This document shows, one piece after another, positions 11,416-20,807 of a DNA stretch of 64,000 nt. The position numbers and the translations under genes are program-made. Each line of letters opens with the position of its first letter. Positions within the stretch are counted from its first letter, which is position 1. The notes beneath the pieces were generated by a model. It searched no databases, was not told the DNA's origin, and saw only the letters and a program-made list of their open reading frames with translations. Origin of the DNA: Alloalcanivorax dieselolei B5 (GTDB lineage Bacteria > Pseudomonadota > Gammaproteobacteria > Pseudomonadales > Alcanivoracaceae); contig NC_018691.1 of the NCBI RefSeq assembly GCF_000300005.1, forward strand, positions 2,976,001-3,040,000, written 5' to 3'.

Positions 11416-12702
11416 ATGACCGAGAAGAAAGCCATTCTCAAGGTAGAGGGCCGGGAGGATCTGGAACTGCCGATCCATACGCCGACCCTGGGCCAGGACG
11501 TCATTGATGTGTCCTCCCTCACCGCCAATGGCATCTTTACCTTCGACCCGGGCTTTACGTCCACCGCGTCCTGCGAATCCAAGATCACTTACATCGACGG
11601 CGAGAAAGGCCAGCTGCTGCACCGCGGCTACTCCATCGAGGAACTGGCTTCCAAGTCCGACTACCTTGAAGTGTGCTACCTGCTGCTCAACGGCGAGCTG
11701 CCGAGCGCCGAGCAGAAAGCGGAATTCGTCAGCACCGTGAAGAACCACACCATGGTGCACGAGCAGATTCGCAACTTCTTCAATGGCTTCCGCCGTGACG
11801 CCCATCCGATGGCGATCATGTGCGGCGTGGTGGGTGCCCTGTCCGCGTTCTATCACGACTCGCTGGACATCAATGACTCCACCCATCGTGACGTCACCGC
11901 GTTCCGTCTTATCGCCAAGATGCCGACCATCGCGGCCATGTGCTACAAGTACGGTCTCGGTCAGCCGCTGATGTACCCGCGCAACGATCTGGGTTATGCG
12001 GAAAACTTCCTGCACATGATGTTCGGCAACCCCTGCGAGGACAGCGAGATCAGCCCGACCCTGGCCCGCGCCATGGATCGCATCTTCATCCTCCACGCCG
12101 ATCATGAGCAGAACGCGTCCACTTCCACCGTGCGTCTGGCCGGTTCTTCCGGCGCCAACCCGTTCGCCTGTATCGCCGCCGGCATTTCCGCCCTGTGGGG
12201 TCCGGCTCACGGCGGTGCCAACGAAGCGGTGCTGAAGATGCTGGAGGAAATCGGCGACGTTTCCCAGATCGAGACGTTCATCGCCAAGGCGAAGGACAAG
12301 AACGATCCGTTCAAGCTGATGGGCTTCGGCCACCGGGTGTACAAGAACTACGACCCGCGTGCCACCGTGATGCGCGAATCCTGCCACGAAGTGCTGGCCG
12401 AACTGGGCGTCAACGATCCGCAACTCGAGCTGGCCATGAAGCTCGAGGAGATCGCCCTCAACGACCCGTACTTCAAAGAGAAGAAGCTGTTCCCGAACGT
12501 GGACTTCTACTCCGGGATCATCCTCAAGGCGATTGGCATTCCGACCAGCATGTTCACCGTGATCTTTGCGCTGTCCCGTACCGTGGGCTGGATCGCGCAC
12601 TGGAACGAAATGATCTCCAATCCCTACAAGATCGGTCGTCCCCGCCAGCTCTACACCGGCGAGACCGAGCGCTCCTTCGTGCCGGTCAACGAGCGCAAGT
12701 AA
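11416..12702 (+). CDS. gltA: Citrate synthase (type II)
   Basis: Condenses acetyl-CoA with oxaloacetate. The 428-residue length and N-terminal beta domain are those of the hexameric, NADH-sensitive gram-negative type; allosteric behaviour is inferred from family. Active-site segments are present: [21 protein letters not shown] and [14 protein letters not shown]. The ribosome-binding site GAGGAG ends eight bases before the ATG. It is divergent from sdhC and convergent with the helicase gene. Confidence 0.98.
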   Translation: MTEKKAILKVEGREDLELPIHTPTLGQDVIDVSSLTANGIFTFDPGFTSTASCESKITYIDGEKGQLLHRGYSIEELASKSDYLEVCYLLLNGELPSAEQKAEFVSTVKNHTMVHEQIRNFFNGFRRDAHPMAIMCGVVGALSAFYHDSLDINDSTHRDVTAFRLIAKMPTIAAMCYKYGLGQPLMYPRNDLGYAENFLHMMFGNPCEDSEISPTLARAMDRIFILHADHEQNASTSTVRLAGSSGANPFACIAAGISALWGPAHGGANEAVLKMLEEIGDVSQIETFIAKAKDKNDPFKLMGFGHRVYKNYDPRATVMRESCHEVLAELGVNDPQLELAMKLEEIALNDPYFKEKKLFPNVDFYSGIILKAIGIPTSMFTVIFALSRTVGWIAHWNEMISNPYKIGRPRQLYTGETERSFVPVNERK

Positions 12703-12730
12703 GGCACCTCCAGACACCTCGGTGTCAATC

Positions 12731-12760
12731 AAAAACGCCGGCCCTCGGGCCGGCGTTTTT
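12731..12760. terminator. Bidirectional terminator between gltA and the helicase gene
   Basis: A perfect inverted repeat has 14-base arms (AAAAACGCCGGCCC and its complement) around a two-base loop. A5 on one side and T5 on the other make it functional on both strands. It lies 28 bases after gltA and 22 bases after the convergent helicase gene. Confidence 0.92.
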
Positions 12761-12782
12761 GTTGCTGGAGCGAGTGACGTTA

Positions 12783-15700
12783 TTAACGCTGGTACAACGA
12801 CACCCTGTCCGCCAGTTTCAGCACATCATCCAGCGCCCCTTGCAGACCGGAATCCTCCTGTCGCAGCAACGCCAGCTCTTTCCCCAACCGGCTCAATGCC
12901 TCCACCGCGGCGCGGCAGGCGGCCAGACGCGCATCGATATCGGCGTCGATGTCCTCGTCCAACTCACGAATCCCTTCCAGCAGCACGCAGGCGCCTTCCA
13001 GTTCGGCCAGCGCCGCGCGCTGCAATTGCTCCACACCGTCATGGTAACGCTGGTAGGTCAGTTCGGTGGGCAGGAAGCGCTGATCCAGCCAGTGCAGCAC
13101 CTGGCCATGCACTTGCTCCAATTCACCCAGCAACTGCTGCAAGCGGGGCGCCTCCAACACTTGCAGCCGCCAGCGAAGGGAATGATAAGGACGAGCACTC
13201 ACCGGCTCGGCATCGCAGAGCGCCAAACGCCCCTGTAACTGTTCCAACACCACGTCCCGGCGATGACTCCAGTCCAGGGCACTGACCGGAAACAATGCCA
13301 GCCCGGCCCGTTCCAACAGTCGATAGCGCTGCCACTGCCACGCCTCGCCTGCCTCCCCCACACCGATCACATCGATGGCCAGGGCGCCGCCGGCATGGCG
13401 CACCAGCAGATCCAGGGATTGGCCGGCGAACACGTAATCCAGCTCGCAACGAGCCCCCCACCCTTCCAGCACCCCGACCAGTTCCCGCCGCAATGCTTCC
13501 ACCGCTGGCGAGGCGCTGATGGCAATGTCATTTTGCTGTGCCACCGTGGCCACATAGCGGGCCAGCAATCCCTGTGGCCGCTCATCCAGAGCCCCCTCGC
13601 CGACGAACAGCCATTGCCGGTGGCGCACCCGGGTCACCGCCACATTGAACACATCGGGCCGTTCCAGGTAGCGCCAGGCCGCCGCCGACCGTCCCGGATA
13701 AACGCCGGTGGCGACCAGCATGAAATCCCGCTCTTCCCCCTGGAAGGCGTAAGGCGTGCCAACACGAAGATTGTGGCGCCCCAGCGTGGCCAGCTCGAAG
13801 CGGTCCAGCAGCCGGTTTTCCAGCACCGTGGCCAGCGCCCGAGACATCGCCACCACGCCGATCCGCGGGCAACGGTCGTCCGGCAAATCCCGGCACGCCT
13901 CGACCAACCCCTGCAACCGCGCCATCACCAGGTCCACTTCGGCCAGATTCACGGTGTCCTTCAGCGTCACCGGACAGCTCTCCAGCCGCAACGGCTGATC
14001 CGACTCACGATCATCCAGGCGGGTCAGCACCTTGAGCCGGTTTGAATAGAACTCCGCATTGCTGAAGCGGATCAGCGCCGGATGGCTGCGGAAGTGCTCA
14101 TCGAGGAACGCCACCGCCTCCTGGCTGGCCACCGCGTCCAGGGCGTAATCCAACAGTGAGCGGTCACGGTAATCCAGGTCCAGCGGCGCCTCGGTGACAG
14201 CGTGCTGAATCGACAATGCCTGCTGACGGTCACGGGCGAGAAAGGAGAAATGGCGCAGCTGTTTCGGGTCCCCCACCACCACCGCCCGGCGTGCCCGTTG
14301 CAGCGCCGGCAGCGCCAATGGCAGATTGCATTGGGTGGCCTCGTCCATCACCACCAGATCAAATACCGTTTCATTGACCGGCAGGCTTCGGCTCAGAGCG
14401 TGAGCGGACACCACCCACACCGGGAAAGTGCTGGTCAGCAGCGACCAGTCCAGTTTATCGAAGCGGTCCTGGCGCAACGCTCCGCTACGGGAACGCAGCG
14501 CCCGCGACAAGGTGCTCAGTTGATTGCGACGCTGACGCAACAGCGTCGCCAGATTGTCGTTGGCACCGGCTTCCAGGGTATGCCGGGCCAGCTCCTGGTG
14601 CGCCTCCACCGACGCCTGTAACTGCTGCCATTGTTGCGCCAGCGTCGGTTGCGCCAGTAAGCGCCGGCTCGCCCACCAACGCCGCAGTTGAGCCCAAAGC
14701 CCACCGGTGCGCGCGCCGGCCCGTTCCGCCCGGCGCAAATCCCGGCGGAATCGCCGTTCCAGCTCCCGGTAGGCCCGGGTCGCCGAGTCCATCCGTTTTA
14801 ACAGAGCCGGCCGTTGCGGCTCCGGCGCCAGCGCCATTTCCCCGGACAGCCAGTAATCCAGCCGTTCCAGCAAGTGCTTGCGATGGTCACCGCGACCGGC
14901 ACGCAGAATCAGATCCCCGGCCTCGCCGAACAGACCATCCAGTTTGCCGCGCACCACATCGGCGGCATGTTCGTTACTGCATACGATGAGCACCGATTCG
15001 CCACGCATGACCCGATCCACGGTGAGGCAGGACAGCGTATAGGTCTTGCCGGTACCGGGCGGGCCGTTGATCACGCTGAGCGTTTGCGAGGCGGCGTTTT
15101 GCAGGGTCTGTTGCTGGGCATGGGTGAGACTGGCCGGCAGGGTGTCCGGCTCGGCCGCCCGCACCTGTTCCGGTGCCGGCACCGGCTCTCCCAGCACCTG
15201 CCGCAAAGGCGGCGACAAAGGAACCTCCCCCCCGGCCAGTCGCTCCAGCTCGAACAGCACACTGCGCTGCAAAGGCGAGCGGGCCGACAACCAGACCACG
15301 CCCGCCGGGGTATAGCGTGGACGGGCGCCGCTGCGCGGGCGCGGAAAGCCTCGGGCATTATCGGCGTATTCTCGGTTGTCCATCGACGCCAGAACACGCG
15401 CCAGAGTGTCCGCGTTCACCTGTTCCGGGTCCAACTCGGCAACCCATGGCGTCGATTCCGCCAAGGCGTCCAACACGGCACTGTTATAACGAAGGCCGTC
15501 CACTTCGATGGCGGCAGTGTCACTTTGCTCGTCGCTCACCATTGCTTCGGCGATCAGTAAGGGGGCACGCACGTAACCACGCCGCGAGCCCTCTCCGTCC
15601 ACCGCCACGCTCACCACGAACAGCCCCGCCATGAGACGCCGCTCCTGACGCTGGGCACTCTGCTCGTGGCGCAGTCGTTGCGCCTCTTGCTCGGGTATCA

Positions 15701-15857
15701 GCCACCGGCAGGTCCCTGGAGCCTGTTCCCCATCGGCACGAAAGAAAACATGGCCGCGCTCGGATTGGGCGAACAGGTCGGTAATCAGACGATCACCGCC
15801 GTCCTCCGCCAGACAATCCCGGAAATAAGCGATCAGACCCCGCGTCATGGCACGCAA
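12783..15857 (-). CDS. Large superfamily 1 DNA/RNA helicase (UPF1/DNA2-like) with a nuclease-like C-terminal segment
   Basis: A 1024-residue ATPase. Helicase motifs in order: Walker A GPPGTGKTYTLS near residue 265, Walker B DEATQCNLP, motif III VVGDPKQLRHF, motif V GTPYAFQGEERDF and motif VI NVAVTRVRHRQW. A segment near residue 840 (SLDLLVRHAGGALAIDVIG) resembles the PD-(D/E)XK/Vsr-like domain often fused to such helicases, but the usual acidic-x-Asp-Gly signature is altered. The last 150 residues are helical and possibly coiled coil. I favour a TTG start at 15857 because GGAGG lies eight bases upstream; an ATG at 15848 is the alternative. It follows the TelA-like gene by 19 bases, so the two are probably one operon. 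The role is unknown: repair, RNA metabolism or defence are possible. Confidence 0.85.
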   Translation of the reverse strand: MRAMTRGLIAYFRDCLAEDGGDRLITDLFAQSERGHVFFRADGEQAPGTCRWLIPEQEAQRLRHEQSAQRQERRLMAGLFVVSVAVDGEGSRRGYVRAPLLIAEAMVSDEQSDTAAIEVDGLRYNSAVLDALAESTPWVAELDPEQVNADTLARVLASMDNREYADNARGFPRPRSGARPRYTPAGVVWLSARSPLQRSVLFELERLAGGEVPLSPPLRQVLGEPVPAPEQVRAAEPDTLPASLTHAQQQTLQNAASQTLSVINGPPGTGKTYTLSCLTVDRVMRGESVLIVCSNEHAADVVRGKLDGLFGEAGDLILRAGRGDHRKHLLERLDYWLSGEMALAPEPQRPALLKRMDSATRAYRELERRFRRDLRRAERAGARTGGLWAQLRRWWASRRLLAQPTLAQQWQQLQASVEAHQELARHTLEAGANDNLATLLRQRRNQLSTLSRALRSRSGALRQDRFDKLDWSLLTSTFPVWVVSAHALSRSLPVNETVFDLVVMDEATQCNLPLALPALQRARRAVVVGDPKQLRHFSFLARDRQQALSIQHAVTEAPLDLDYRDRSLLDYALDAVASQEAVAFLDEHFRSHPALIRFSNAEFYSNRLKVLTRLDDRESDQPLRLESCPVTLKDTVNLAEVDLVMARLQGLVEACRDLPDDRCPRIGVVAMSRALATVLENRLLDRFELATLGRHNLRVGTPYAFQGEERDFMLVATGVYPGRSAAAWRYLERPDVFNVAVTRVRHRQWLFVGEGALDERPQGLLARYVATVAQQNDIAISASPAVEALRRELVGVLEGWGARCELDYVFAGQSLDLLVRHAGGALAIDVIGVGEAGEAWQWQRYRLLERAGLALFPVSALDWSHRRDVVLEQLQGRLALCDAEPVSARPYHSLRWRLQVLEAPRLQQLLGELEQVHGQVLHWLDQRFLPTELTYQRYHDGVEQLQRAALAELEGACVLLEGIRELDEDIDADIDARLAACRAAVEALSRLGKELALLRQEDSGLQGALDDVLKLADRVSLYQR

Positions 15858-15876
15858 TATAACTGCCTCCCGCGAA

Positions 15877-17064
15877 TCACGGATTGAGGTCGATGGCGAG
15901 GGCCGAACGGGACGCCTCGGCTTGCTCCAACTGTGCCAGCGCGTCATCCCCTTTGCGGGTCAACGCCGCCATTTTCTGAATCGAATCGGCCATGCCCGGC
16001 AGGGCTTCACGGCGGAACCGGGCGATGTCTTCCAGGGAAGCATTGATATCAACGAACGCCTGTCGCAGGACATCCATATCCAGCTGCGTGGACGCCGCGC
16101 GGGTATGGATCTCCGCGCCCTGCTGACGCAGCCGCTGGGCGGTACCGGCGATCAGTGTATCGGTGGTTTTGTTCACCGCGTCGATCTTGTCCAGCACGAT
16201 GCGCTGATTGGCCAGGGCCATGGCCAGGGTCACCGCGATCCGCAGCGCATTGACGGTAACCTGGGTGGCACGGTCCACGCCGCGGATCAGCTCGCGGTTA
16301 TTGCGGACGATCACTTCGGTGGTGAGTACGCCCTGCTGATTCACCGCCAACTGTTGCTGCATATCCTGCATTCGCTGACGTAATGGAAACAGCAACTCCT
16401 CCTGGACGAACCGGTGCCGCGGGTCCTGGGGGTCGATTTCACGCTCCAGGGCACGGGACAAACGCGCATCGATCTGCTCGCCGAGGGCAACGGCCCGGCT
16501 CAACTGCCGACCGTTCTCACGCATGTCTTTCTGATCCGCCTGCAGGGTGATGTTGTCCCGGCGCAACTGCTCACGCCCTTGCTCCAGCGACTCGACAATG
16601 GCGGCGATCACCGTGGACGCGGATTCATAGCGGGAAAAATAGCGTTTCAGGGGCGTGCCGACGAAGGGCAGATAGCCGGCCAGCCGGGAAAACCAGCCCG
16701 GGGACAGATCCACCCGCGCCGGGTCCAATGACTCCACCTGGACTTTCAGATCGACCAGGGCGTTGGCCACGGGCCCGCCGTCCTCGGCGCGGCTGGCGAG
16801 CCGGTGCACCGGCTCCTCCAACAACCGGCTTTGACGGGCGGCGCGCGCCTGAACGTCCCGCCCCATGTTTTCCACGGCGCCGCGCGCCGGGGCCGGGTCA
16901 CCGCTGGCGGACGCGCTCAGTAACTGTTCCACCAGTTGATCAGCCCGTTGTGCCAGCGCCTGACTTTCATCGTCCGCCACCGGCATGGCCGAATTCAGTT
17001 CCGCCGCCAGCGCGTCGGGCACCGCCACCTGCAAACCGCCCTGTTCCGGATTTACGTTGCTCAT
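15877..17064 (-). CDS. Toxic anion resistance protein, TelA/KlaA family
   Basis: A 395-residue soluble, strongly helical protein of the TelA family (PF05816), named for tellurite resistance in plasmid RK2; the molecular activity is not established. Family features include the central DLSPGWFSRLAGYLPFVGTPLKRYFSRYESA region and the C-terminal NALRIAVTLAMALANQRIVLDKI helix. I chose the ATG at 17064, with AAGGA seven bases upstream, over an in-frame start 33 codons earlier. It is first of a two-gene operon with the large helicase, an unusual partner for this family. Confidence 0.88.
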   Translation of the reverse strand: MSNVNPEQGGLQVAVPDALAAELNSAMPVADDESQALAQRADQLVEQLLSASASGDPAPARGAVENMGRDVQARAARQSRLLEEPVHRLASRAEDGGPVANALVDLKVQVESLDPARVDLSPGWFSRLAGYLPFVGTPLKRYFSRYESASTVIAAIVESLEQGREQLRRDNITLQADQKDMRENGRQLSRAVALGEQIDARLSRALEREIDPQDPRHRFVQEELLFPLRQRMQDMQQQLAVNQQGVLTTEVIVRNNRELIRGVDRATQVTVNALRIAVTLAMALANQRIVLDKIDAVNKTTDTLIAGTAQRLRQQGAEIHTRAASTQLDMDVLRQAFVDINASLEDIARFRREALPGMADSIQKMAALTRKGDDALAQLEQAEASRSALAIDLNP

Positions 17065-17239
17065 ATTGCTGTCCTTATCCACTATTATCCCGGCGCCGGC
17101 GTCCCGTTCCGCTGTCCTTTGCGCGATCCCCGAGGGAAGGTCATCGCCACCATCCACTGGCATGATAGCCTATCATGTCCGACGGGACGGATTATGCCCC
17201 GCATTCGAGGTTTCAAAAGCCTGTTTTTAAGGACGACAA

Positions 17240-18313
17240 ATGAAAAAAACCCTTTTGATCCTGATCCTTCTGGTGCTGGCCAGTTACCTGTTGTTCTGGC
17301 CGGTACCGGTGGAGCCGGTGGCCTGGGACGTTCCCAAAGCACCGGCTCTGGAAGGTCCCTACGCCGTGAACGACCGGCTCAGCCGGGCACACCGTTTGGC
17401 CGAAGGCGAAGGCCATGGCCCGGAAGATGTGGCGGTGGATAACGAGGGGCGTCTCTATGTTGGCTATGAAGACGGACGCATCGTACGCTTCCGTGGTGAC
17501 GGCAGTGACGCCGACCTGATCGCGGATACCGGCGGTCGGCCACTGGGTCTGGATTTCGCCCCGGACGGCACTCTGGTGGTGGCCGATGGCTACAAAGGAT
17601 TGTTACGTATCAATCCGCAGTCCGGCGCGGTCACAGCACTGGTGGCGGAGGCCGGCGGCGTGCCCTTCAAATTCACCGATGACGTGGATGTGGCCAGCGA
17701 CGGCGTCATCTACTTCACCGATGCTTCCAGCAAGTTCGGTCCGGCGATGAAAGCCCGGGACGACATCATCGAACACGGCGGCCACGGCCGGCTGCTCCAA
17801 TACGATCCGCGAAACAACACCACCACGGTCCTGCTGGACGGTCTGCAATTCGCCAACGGCGTGGCCCTGGCCCCGGACGAGTCCTATGTGCTGGTGGTGG
17901 AAACCGGCAGCTACCGGGTGCAGCGTTATTGGCTCAGCGGCGAACGCGCCGGTGAAAATGAAGTGTTCATCGATAATCTGCCGGGCATTCCCGACGGCAT
18001 CTCCGGTAATGGCACCGATACTTTCTGGGTGGCCCTGTTCGCACCGCGCAACGCCGCTCTGGATGCCATGGCCGACAAGCCATTGTTGCGCAAGGTGGTC
18101 TTTCGTCTGCCCGAGTTCATGCAGCCGCAACCGGCCCATCACGCCTTTGTGTTAGGTCTGGATACCGACGGCAACGTCACCCATAACCTGCAGTATCTCG
18201 GTGACGATGCGTTTTCCCCTATCACCAGTGTGGAGCAGGTCGACCAGCGTTTGTTGCTGGGCAGCCTCACCGCCAACAGCTTCGCCATCTACAACCTTGA
18301 GGAGTCCCAATGA
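17240..18313 (+). CDS. Membrane-anchored SMP-30/strictosidine-synthase-like beta-propeller protein
   Basis: A 357-residue protein with an N-terminal hydrophobic helix (about residues 3-22), probably a signal anchor exposing the rest to the periplasm. The body shows six-bladed propeller repeats such as GPEDVAVDNEGRLYVG, GLDFAPDGTLVVADG and FANGVALAPDESYVLVVETG. These are typical of the strictosidine-synthase/SMP-30/gluconolactonase superfamily, whose members hydrolyse lactones or esters. The substrate cannot be read from sequence. It overlaps the next dehydrogenase gene by four bases (ATGA), so the two probably act together. Confidence 0.85.
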   Translation: MKKTLLILILLVLASYLLFWPVPVEPVAWDVPKAPALEGPYAVNDRLSRAHRLAEGEGHGPEDVAVDNEGRLYVGYEDGRIVRFRGDGSDADLIADTGGRPLGLDFAPDGTLVVADGYKGLLRINPQSGAVTALVAEAGGVPFKFTDDVDVASDGVIYFTDASSKFGPAMKARDDIIEHGGHGRLLQYDPRNNTTTVLLDGLQFANGVALAPDESYVLVVETGSYRVQRYWLSGERAGENEVFIDNLPGIPDGISGNGTDTFWVALFAPRNAALDAMADKPLLRKVVFRLPEFMQPQPAHHAFVLGLDTDGNVTHNLQYLGDDAFSPITSVEQVDQRLLLGSLTANSFAIYNLEESQ

Positions 18314-19182
18314 TTTCCCGAGTCGCATTTATCGGCCTTGGCGTTATGGGCTACCCCATGGCCGGTCACTTGGCCCGTGCCGGTCTGGAAGTGACGGTCT
18401 ACAACCGCACCGGCGCCAAAGCCGAAGCCTGGGTGAAGGAATACGGCGGCCGCCATGCCGCCACTCCGGCACTGGCCGCCGAGGACGCCGATGCGGTGTT
18501 CCTGTGCGTGGGCAATGATCAGGATCTGCATCAGGTCACCCTTGGCGAGGACGGCGCGGTGAGTACCCTGGCCGCCGGCGCGGTGCTGGTGGATCACACC
18601 ACCGCCAGCGCCACCATGGCCCGAACTCTGGACGACGCCTGCCGTGAACAGGGGGCGCATTTTATCGACGCACCGGTTTCCGGTGGCCAGCAAGGCGCCG
18701 AGAACGGCCAGCTTTCGGTGATGTGCGGCGGCGAGGATGCGGCGTTCGAGCGTGTCGCCCCGGTGCTGGATCACTATGGCAAAAGCGTGGTGCTGATGGG
18801 ACCGGCGGGCAGCGGCCAGCTCACTAAAATGGCCAACCAGATTTGCGTGGGCGCGGCGATCCAGGGCGTGGCCGAGGCCATTGCCTTTGCCCGGGATGCC
18901 GGGCTGGACGCGGAAAAAGCCATGCAGGTGATCGGTGCCGGTGCCGGCAGTTCCTGGCAATTGCTGAACCGCCACCAGACCATGATCGCCGATGAGTACG
19001 AGCATGGCTTCGCCGTGGACTGGATGCGCAAGGATCTGATGATCTGCCTGGCCGAGGCCAACCGCACCGGTACCCCCCTGCCGGTGACCGCGCAGATCAA
19101 CGAATTTTATAAGGACATTCAGGCCATGGGCGGCGGCCGTTGGGATACGTCCAGTCTGCTGCGGCGGTTGCGGCGGGATTGA
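18310..19182 (+). CDS. NAD(P)-dependent oxidoreductase, 3-hydroxyisobutyrate dehydrogenase family
   Basis: A 290-residue beta-hydroxyacid dehydrogenase. It begins with the dinucleotide motif FIGLGVMGYPMAGHLARAG (residues 7-25), has the substrate loop DAPVSGGQQGAENG and the catalytic-lysine region GQLTKMANQICVG, and ends with the all-helical C-terminal domain. MmsB, GarR and GlxR are alternative identities that sequence alone does not separate. Translational coupling to the upstream propeller protein suggests a lactone or hydroxyacid substrate, which is inference. Confidence 0.88.
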   Translation: MISRVAFIGLGVMGYPMAGHLARAGLEVTVYNRTGAKAEAWVKEYGGRHAATPALAAEDADAVFLCVGNDQDLHQVTLGEDGAVSTLAAGAVLVDHTTASATMARTLDDACREQGAHFIDAPVSGGQQGAENGQLSVMCGGEDAAFERVAPVLDHYGKSVVLMGPAGSGQLTKMANQICVGAAIQGVAEAIAFARDAGLDAEKAMQVIGAGAGSSWQLLNRHQTMIADEYEHGFAVDWMRKDLMICLAEANRTGTPLPVTAQINEFYKDIQAMGGGRWDTSSLLRRLRRD

Positions 19183-19215
19183 TCAGGGAATAGTGACAGG
19201 TCAGGCGTCTGGCCG

Positions 19216-19236
19216 TTTCCCACAGCGGCGTCGTAG
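19216..19236. repeat. Fragment of REP-like repeat
   Basis: CCCACAGCGGCGTCGTAG resembles the right end of the REP-like elements at 40305-40394, 41606-41690 and 46931-47006. Only one arm is present. It abuts the stop codon of the amidohydrolase gene. Confidence 0.5.
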
Positions 19237-20250
19237 CTACTGCGCCGCCGCGCCCTTTTCCGGCACCAGCGCCTTGGCGTTGTCGCTGGCCAACCGTCGC
19301 GCCACCTCTTCCGGCAGGGCATTCAGCAGCGGCCGGTAGCTGTTGAGGATTTTCTTCATGCTGTCGAAATGCCCGACCAGATCGGTGCCCAGGGTGAAGC
19401 GGTCGGGGTGGTCGTTGATCAGCGTCAGCCACACCTCGCGCGGCTTGTCGTCATCCAGCAGATAGTGCTCCCGCACACTCCAGGACAGATCCACGTAGAG
19501 GTTGTCGTAGCGTTCCAGCAGCGCGCGGATAATAGCCGGCAGCGTTTCCAAAGGCGCCTGCCGCGCTTCCACCCCGCCACTGGTGCCGGCGTGGGCAAGA
19601 ATAAAGCGGGTCTTCGGGTTTTCCTTGAGCGCGTCTTCCAGCTCCTCAAGATAGATCGGCGTTTTCTCGCGTAGCGAAGTCAGATTGCTGTGCAGCAGCA
19701 CTGGCAAACCGTGGCGTGCGGCCACCCGGTATACCTTCATCAGCGCCGGGTGATTGGCCCGTGGCGTTTCCCCTTCGGTCAGGGCGGTGAGATCATCATG
19801 GCGGGTGATTACTTCACCGATGCCGCGCCACAGGCCCGGATAGCGCTCGATCAGCGCCTCCACGTGCCGGGCGGCATTGAGGTCGGTGGGATTGATACCG
19901 CTGATAAAGGGCACCAGCCGCTGCCGGTGCTCTTGCGGCAACGCCGCGATGGCCCGGGCCAACAGATCGTCGGTGGCGCTGTAGTAATACAACGGCGCTT
20001 CGTCGCCAAGAAAGTAACGGGGCCGGCGCGGCGCGCTTTGCTCCCATTTTTTCACCACCGGCAGCCCAAAGACCCAGGCCTGCTCCACCCTGGCCTTGTC
20101 CATGGCGTTGAACATGGCGTCCATACCTTCGCTTTCCTGCATGAAATCCACGTAATGCAGGTGCGCATCCACATACTGCCCCTCGTAATGAGCATCCCTT
20201 GCCCACAACGGTGAGCTCGCCAGCAACGCCAATACGGCCAGAGATCGCAT
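19237..20250 (-). CDS. Exported amidohydrolase-family metal-dependent hydrolase
   Basis: A 337-residue protein with a cleavable signal peptide (MRSLAVLALLASSPLWA, probable cut before RDAHYEG), so it is likely periplasmic. The mature part fits the amidohydrolase 2 family (PF04909): the N-terminal metal motif DAHLHYVDF, a central HSNLTS histidine and FILAHAGTSGG later on. Family members are decarboxylases or hydrolases of aromatic acids and lactones; no substrate can be assigned. It is divergent from the toxin-antitoxin operon, with about 150 bases between the starts. Confidence 0.82.
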   Translation of the reverse strand: MRSLAVLALLASSPLWARDAHYEGQYVDAHLHYVDFMQESEGMDAMFNAMDKARVEQAWVFGLPVVKKWEQSAPRRPRYFLGDEAPLYYYSATDDLLARAIAALPQEHRQRLVPFISGINPTDLNAARHVEALIERYPGLWRGIGEVITRHDDLTALTEGETPRANHPALMKVYRVAARHGLPVLLHSNLTSLREKTPIYLEELEDALKENPKTRFILAHAGTSGGVEARQAPLETLPAIIRALLERYDNLYVDLSWSVREHYLLDDDKPREVWLTLINDHPDRFTLGTDLVGHFDSMKKILNSYRPLLNALPEEVARRLASDNAKALVPEKGAAAQ

Positions 20251-20341
20251 TCTTTCCTTTCCTCCATGATGTCCTGCCTTCCTTGACCGGCAAGCCCGCC
20301 AGGGGTTCTACGGATTATACAGAGTCTTACCCTTTTATCCA

Positions 20342-20383
20342 TTTGTAGACAAAATAACATTAAATGTCCTATCATGGACAAAA
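20342..20383 (+). promoter_or_regulatory. Repeated half-sites upstream of the antitoxin, candidate autoregulatory operator
   Basis: TAGACAAAA at 20346-20354 and TGGACAAAA at 20375-20383 are near-direct repeats. TGTCC at 20365-20369 faces the second copy as an inverted half-site. TTTGT-AG-ACAAA is also a perfect palindrome at the left end. Xre/ParS-type antitoxins usually bind such repeats to repress their own operon; binding here is inferred. Confidence 0.45.
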
Positions 20384-20399
20384 CGTCAGGAGGTGCCCC

Positions 20400-20807
20400 A
20401 TGCAACCGGCCCACGACACCCCGAATCTGCCCGCCCTGGACGACCAGGCTCGCCACGCCGCCCTGCGCGCGGTGCTCAAGCTGCTCGATTTGTGGCAATG
20501 CACGGAGAAGGAGAAGACCGCCCTGCTCGGAGTCGGCCGCTCCACCCTGCATAAGTACCAGGGTCGCCCGGAAAGCGCCCGCATTTCCAATGATTTGCTG
20601 GAGCGTTTGAGCTATCTGCTCAATATTCATCAGGCGTTACGTACCCTGTTCGGCAACCGGGAGAACGTCTATGGCTTCGTGCGCATGCCCAACCACAATC
20701 CCTATTTCAACGGCCTCAGCCCCATGGAGGCCATGAGCACCGGGCGGGTCGCCAGCCTCTACGAAGTATTCCGCCATCTGGACAGCCTGCGTGGGGGCCA
20801 GTGGTGA
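20400..20807 (+). CDS. MbcA/ParS/Xre-type antitoxin (DUF2384)
   Basis: A 135-residue antitoxin. The N-terminal half has an Xre-like helix-turn-helix (EKTALLGVGRSTLHKYQGRPESARISNDLLERLSYLL region), and the C-terminal DUF2384-type toxin-binding part ends PYFNGLSPMEAMSTGRVASLYEVFRHLDSL. The ATG at 20400 follows an AGGAGG site by six bases; an upstream in-frame start at 20364 lacks one. It overlaps the RES toxin gene, the usual antitoxin-first order. It is expected to neutralise the toxin and repress the operon. Confidence 0.9.
   Translation: MQPAHDTPNLPALDDQARHAALRAVLKLLDLWQCTEKEKTALLGVGRSTLHKYQGRPESARISNDLLERLSYLLNIHQALRTLFGNRENVYGFVRMPNHNPYFNGLSPMEAMSTGRVASLYEVFRHLDSLRGGQW

Noticed and set aside
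15848-15947. Upstream ATG at 15947 as the helicase start
   Set aside because: It lies inside the TelA-like gene, has no Shine-Dalgarno, and the added residues (Arg/Pro/Ser rich) look non-coding; the TTG or ATG after GGAGG is better.
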